From the NCBI GenBank assembly GCA_021820245.1, contig JAKADT010000008.1, positions 1 to 35,746 of the forward strand: DNA of 35,746 nt. Reading direction: 5' to 3'. The stretch comes from Thermoplasmata archaeon. GTDB lineage: Archaea > Thermoplasmatota > Thermoplasmata > Thermoplasmatales > Thermoplasmataceae. The notes below the pieces were generated by a model. That model was given only the letters and a program-made list of their open reading frames with translations, was not told the origin of the DNA and made no database searches. The number at the start of each line of letters is the position of its first letter. Positions within the stretch are counted from its first letter, which is position 1. Both the position numbers and the translations under genes were made by a program. Shown here piece after piece: positions 35,325 to 35,746 of the stretch.

Positions 35325-35746
35325 TCATTCAGGATTCAGTTCTGTTCTTGCACTTTTCACTAATTTATCAAGAATTTCCCGTATGAATTTTACGGCGTTT
35401 TCATCTTTCAGGCGTCCATTGTCATCAAATTTTGTATGTGCGAAACTGATAAACACTTCAGGTTTGTTAATTACCCTGGCACCTAGAAACACAAGAACCT
35501 GCCTCAGGTGGTACTGTGCTCTTGAACCACCAAGCATGCTCATTGAGGCACTCATTATTGCACCGGGTTTGCCTGCAAATGGATTCAGGTTGGATGGCCC
35601 GGATATTGAATCTATGGCATTTTTCAGAAACCCGGGAATCGAGAAATTATATTCCGGTGTGACTATCAGGAAACCGTCTGAATTCTTGATTGAATTCCTG
35701 AACTTTTCTATGTAAGGGTTCTTTTCATCTAACTCCCAAGGATACC
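35325..35746 (-). CDS. NADPH-dependent FMN reductase family protein (5' end outside the window)
   Basis: ..KNSDGFLIVTPEYNFSIPGFLKNAIDSISGPSNLNPFAGKPGAIMSASMSMLGGSRAQYHLRQVLVFLGARVINKPEVFISFAHTKFDDNGRL..; TPEYN motif. Confidence 0.9.
   Translation of the reverse strand, partial: YPWELDEKNPYIEKFRNSIKNSDGFLIVTPEYNFSIPGFLKNAIDSISGPSNLNPFAGKPGAIMSASMSMLGGSRAQYHLRQVLVFLGARVINKPEVFISFAHTKFDDNGRLKDENAVKFIREILDKLVKSARTELNPE

Noticed and set aside
1-35746. CRISPR arrays, rRNA genes, phage structural genes
   Set aside because: No regularly spaced repeats, conserved rRNA segments or phage structural proteins were seen anywhere in the window.

Overview
This window looks like a Thermoplasmata-type (Euryarchaeota) chromosome segment, judged from gene content and product sequences. 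Its core is one long minus-strand S10/spc superoperon (about 23.7 kb down to 6.9 kb): L3-L4-L23-L2-S19-L22-S3-L29-aIF1/SUI1-RNaseP1(Rpp29)-S17-L14-L24-S4e-L5-S14-S8-L6-L32e-L19e-L18-S5-L30-L15-SecY-AdkA-EMC3/DUF106-Cmk-Cbf5-Nop5. A second minus-strand translation cluster (L44e-S27e-aIF2alpha-Nop10-PAC2) and a plus-strand Lsm-L37e-purF cluster lie at 2.0-6.9 kb. Serine-metabolism genes (DUF1015 divergent from serA plus a class-V aminotransferase) and tRNA-Lys(CUU) follow at 24-27.7 kb. The flanks are accessory: a frameshifted IS630-like transposase remnant (1-530), a transposase-tail-like ORF (1.3-1.5 kb), an island just after tRNA-Lys with an imperfect tRNA 3'-end duplication, a GC-rich unexplained segment, a decayed DDE transposase, an MFS transporter and a VapBC-type toxin-antitoxin pair, then two membrane GT2 synthases and a partial FMN reductase. 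I found no clear large undescribed system. The most unusual signals are the ~230-nt same-strand overlap of cbf5 (H/ACA RNP) with nop5 (C/D RNP), a 68-residue acidic tail on ribosomal protein L24, a 53-nt rpl37e/purF overlap that would encode the PurF propeptide, zero-gap convergent purF/nop5 stops, and the tRNA-Lys-adjacent GC-rich segment.
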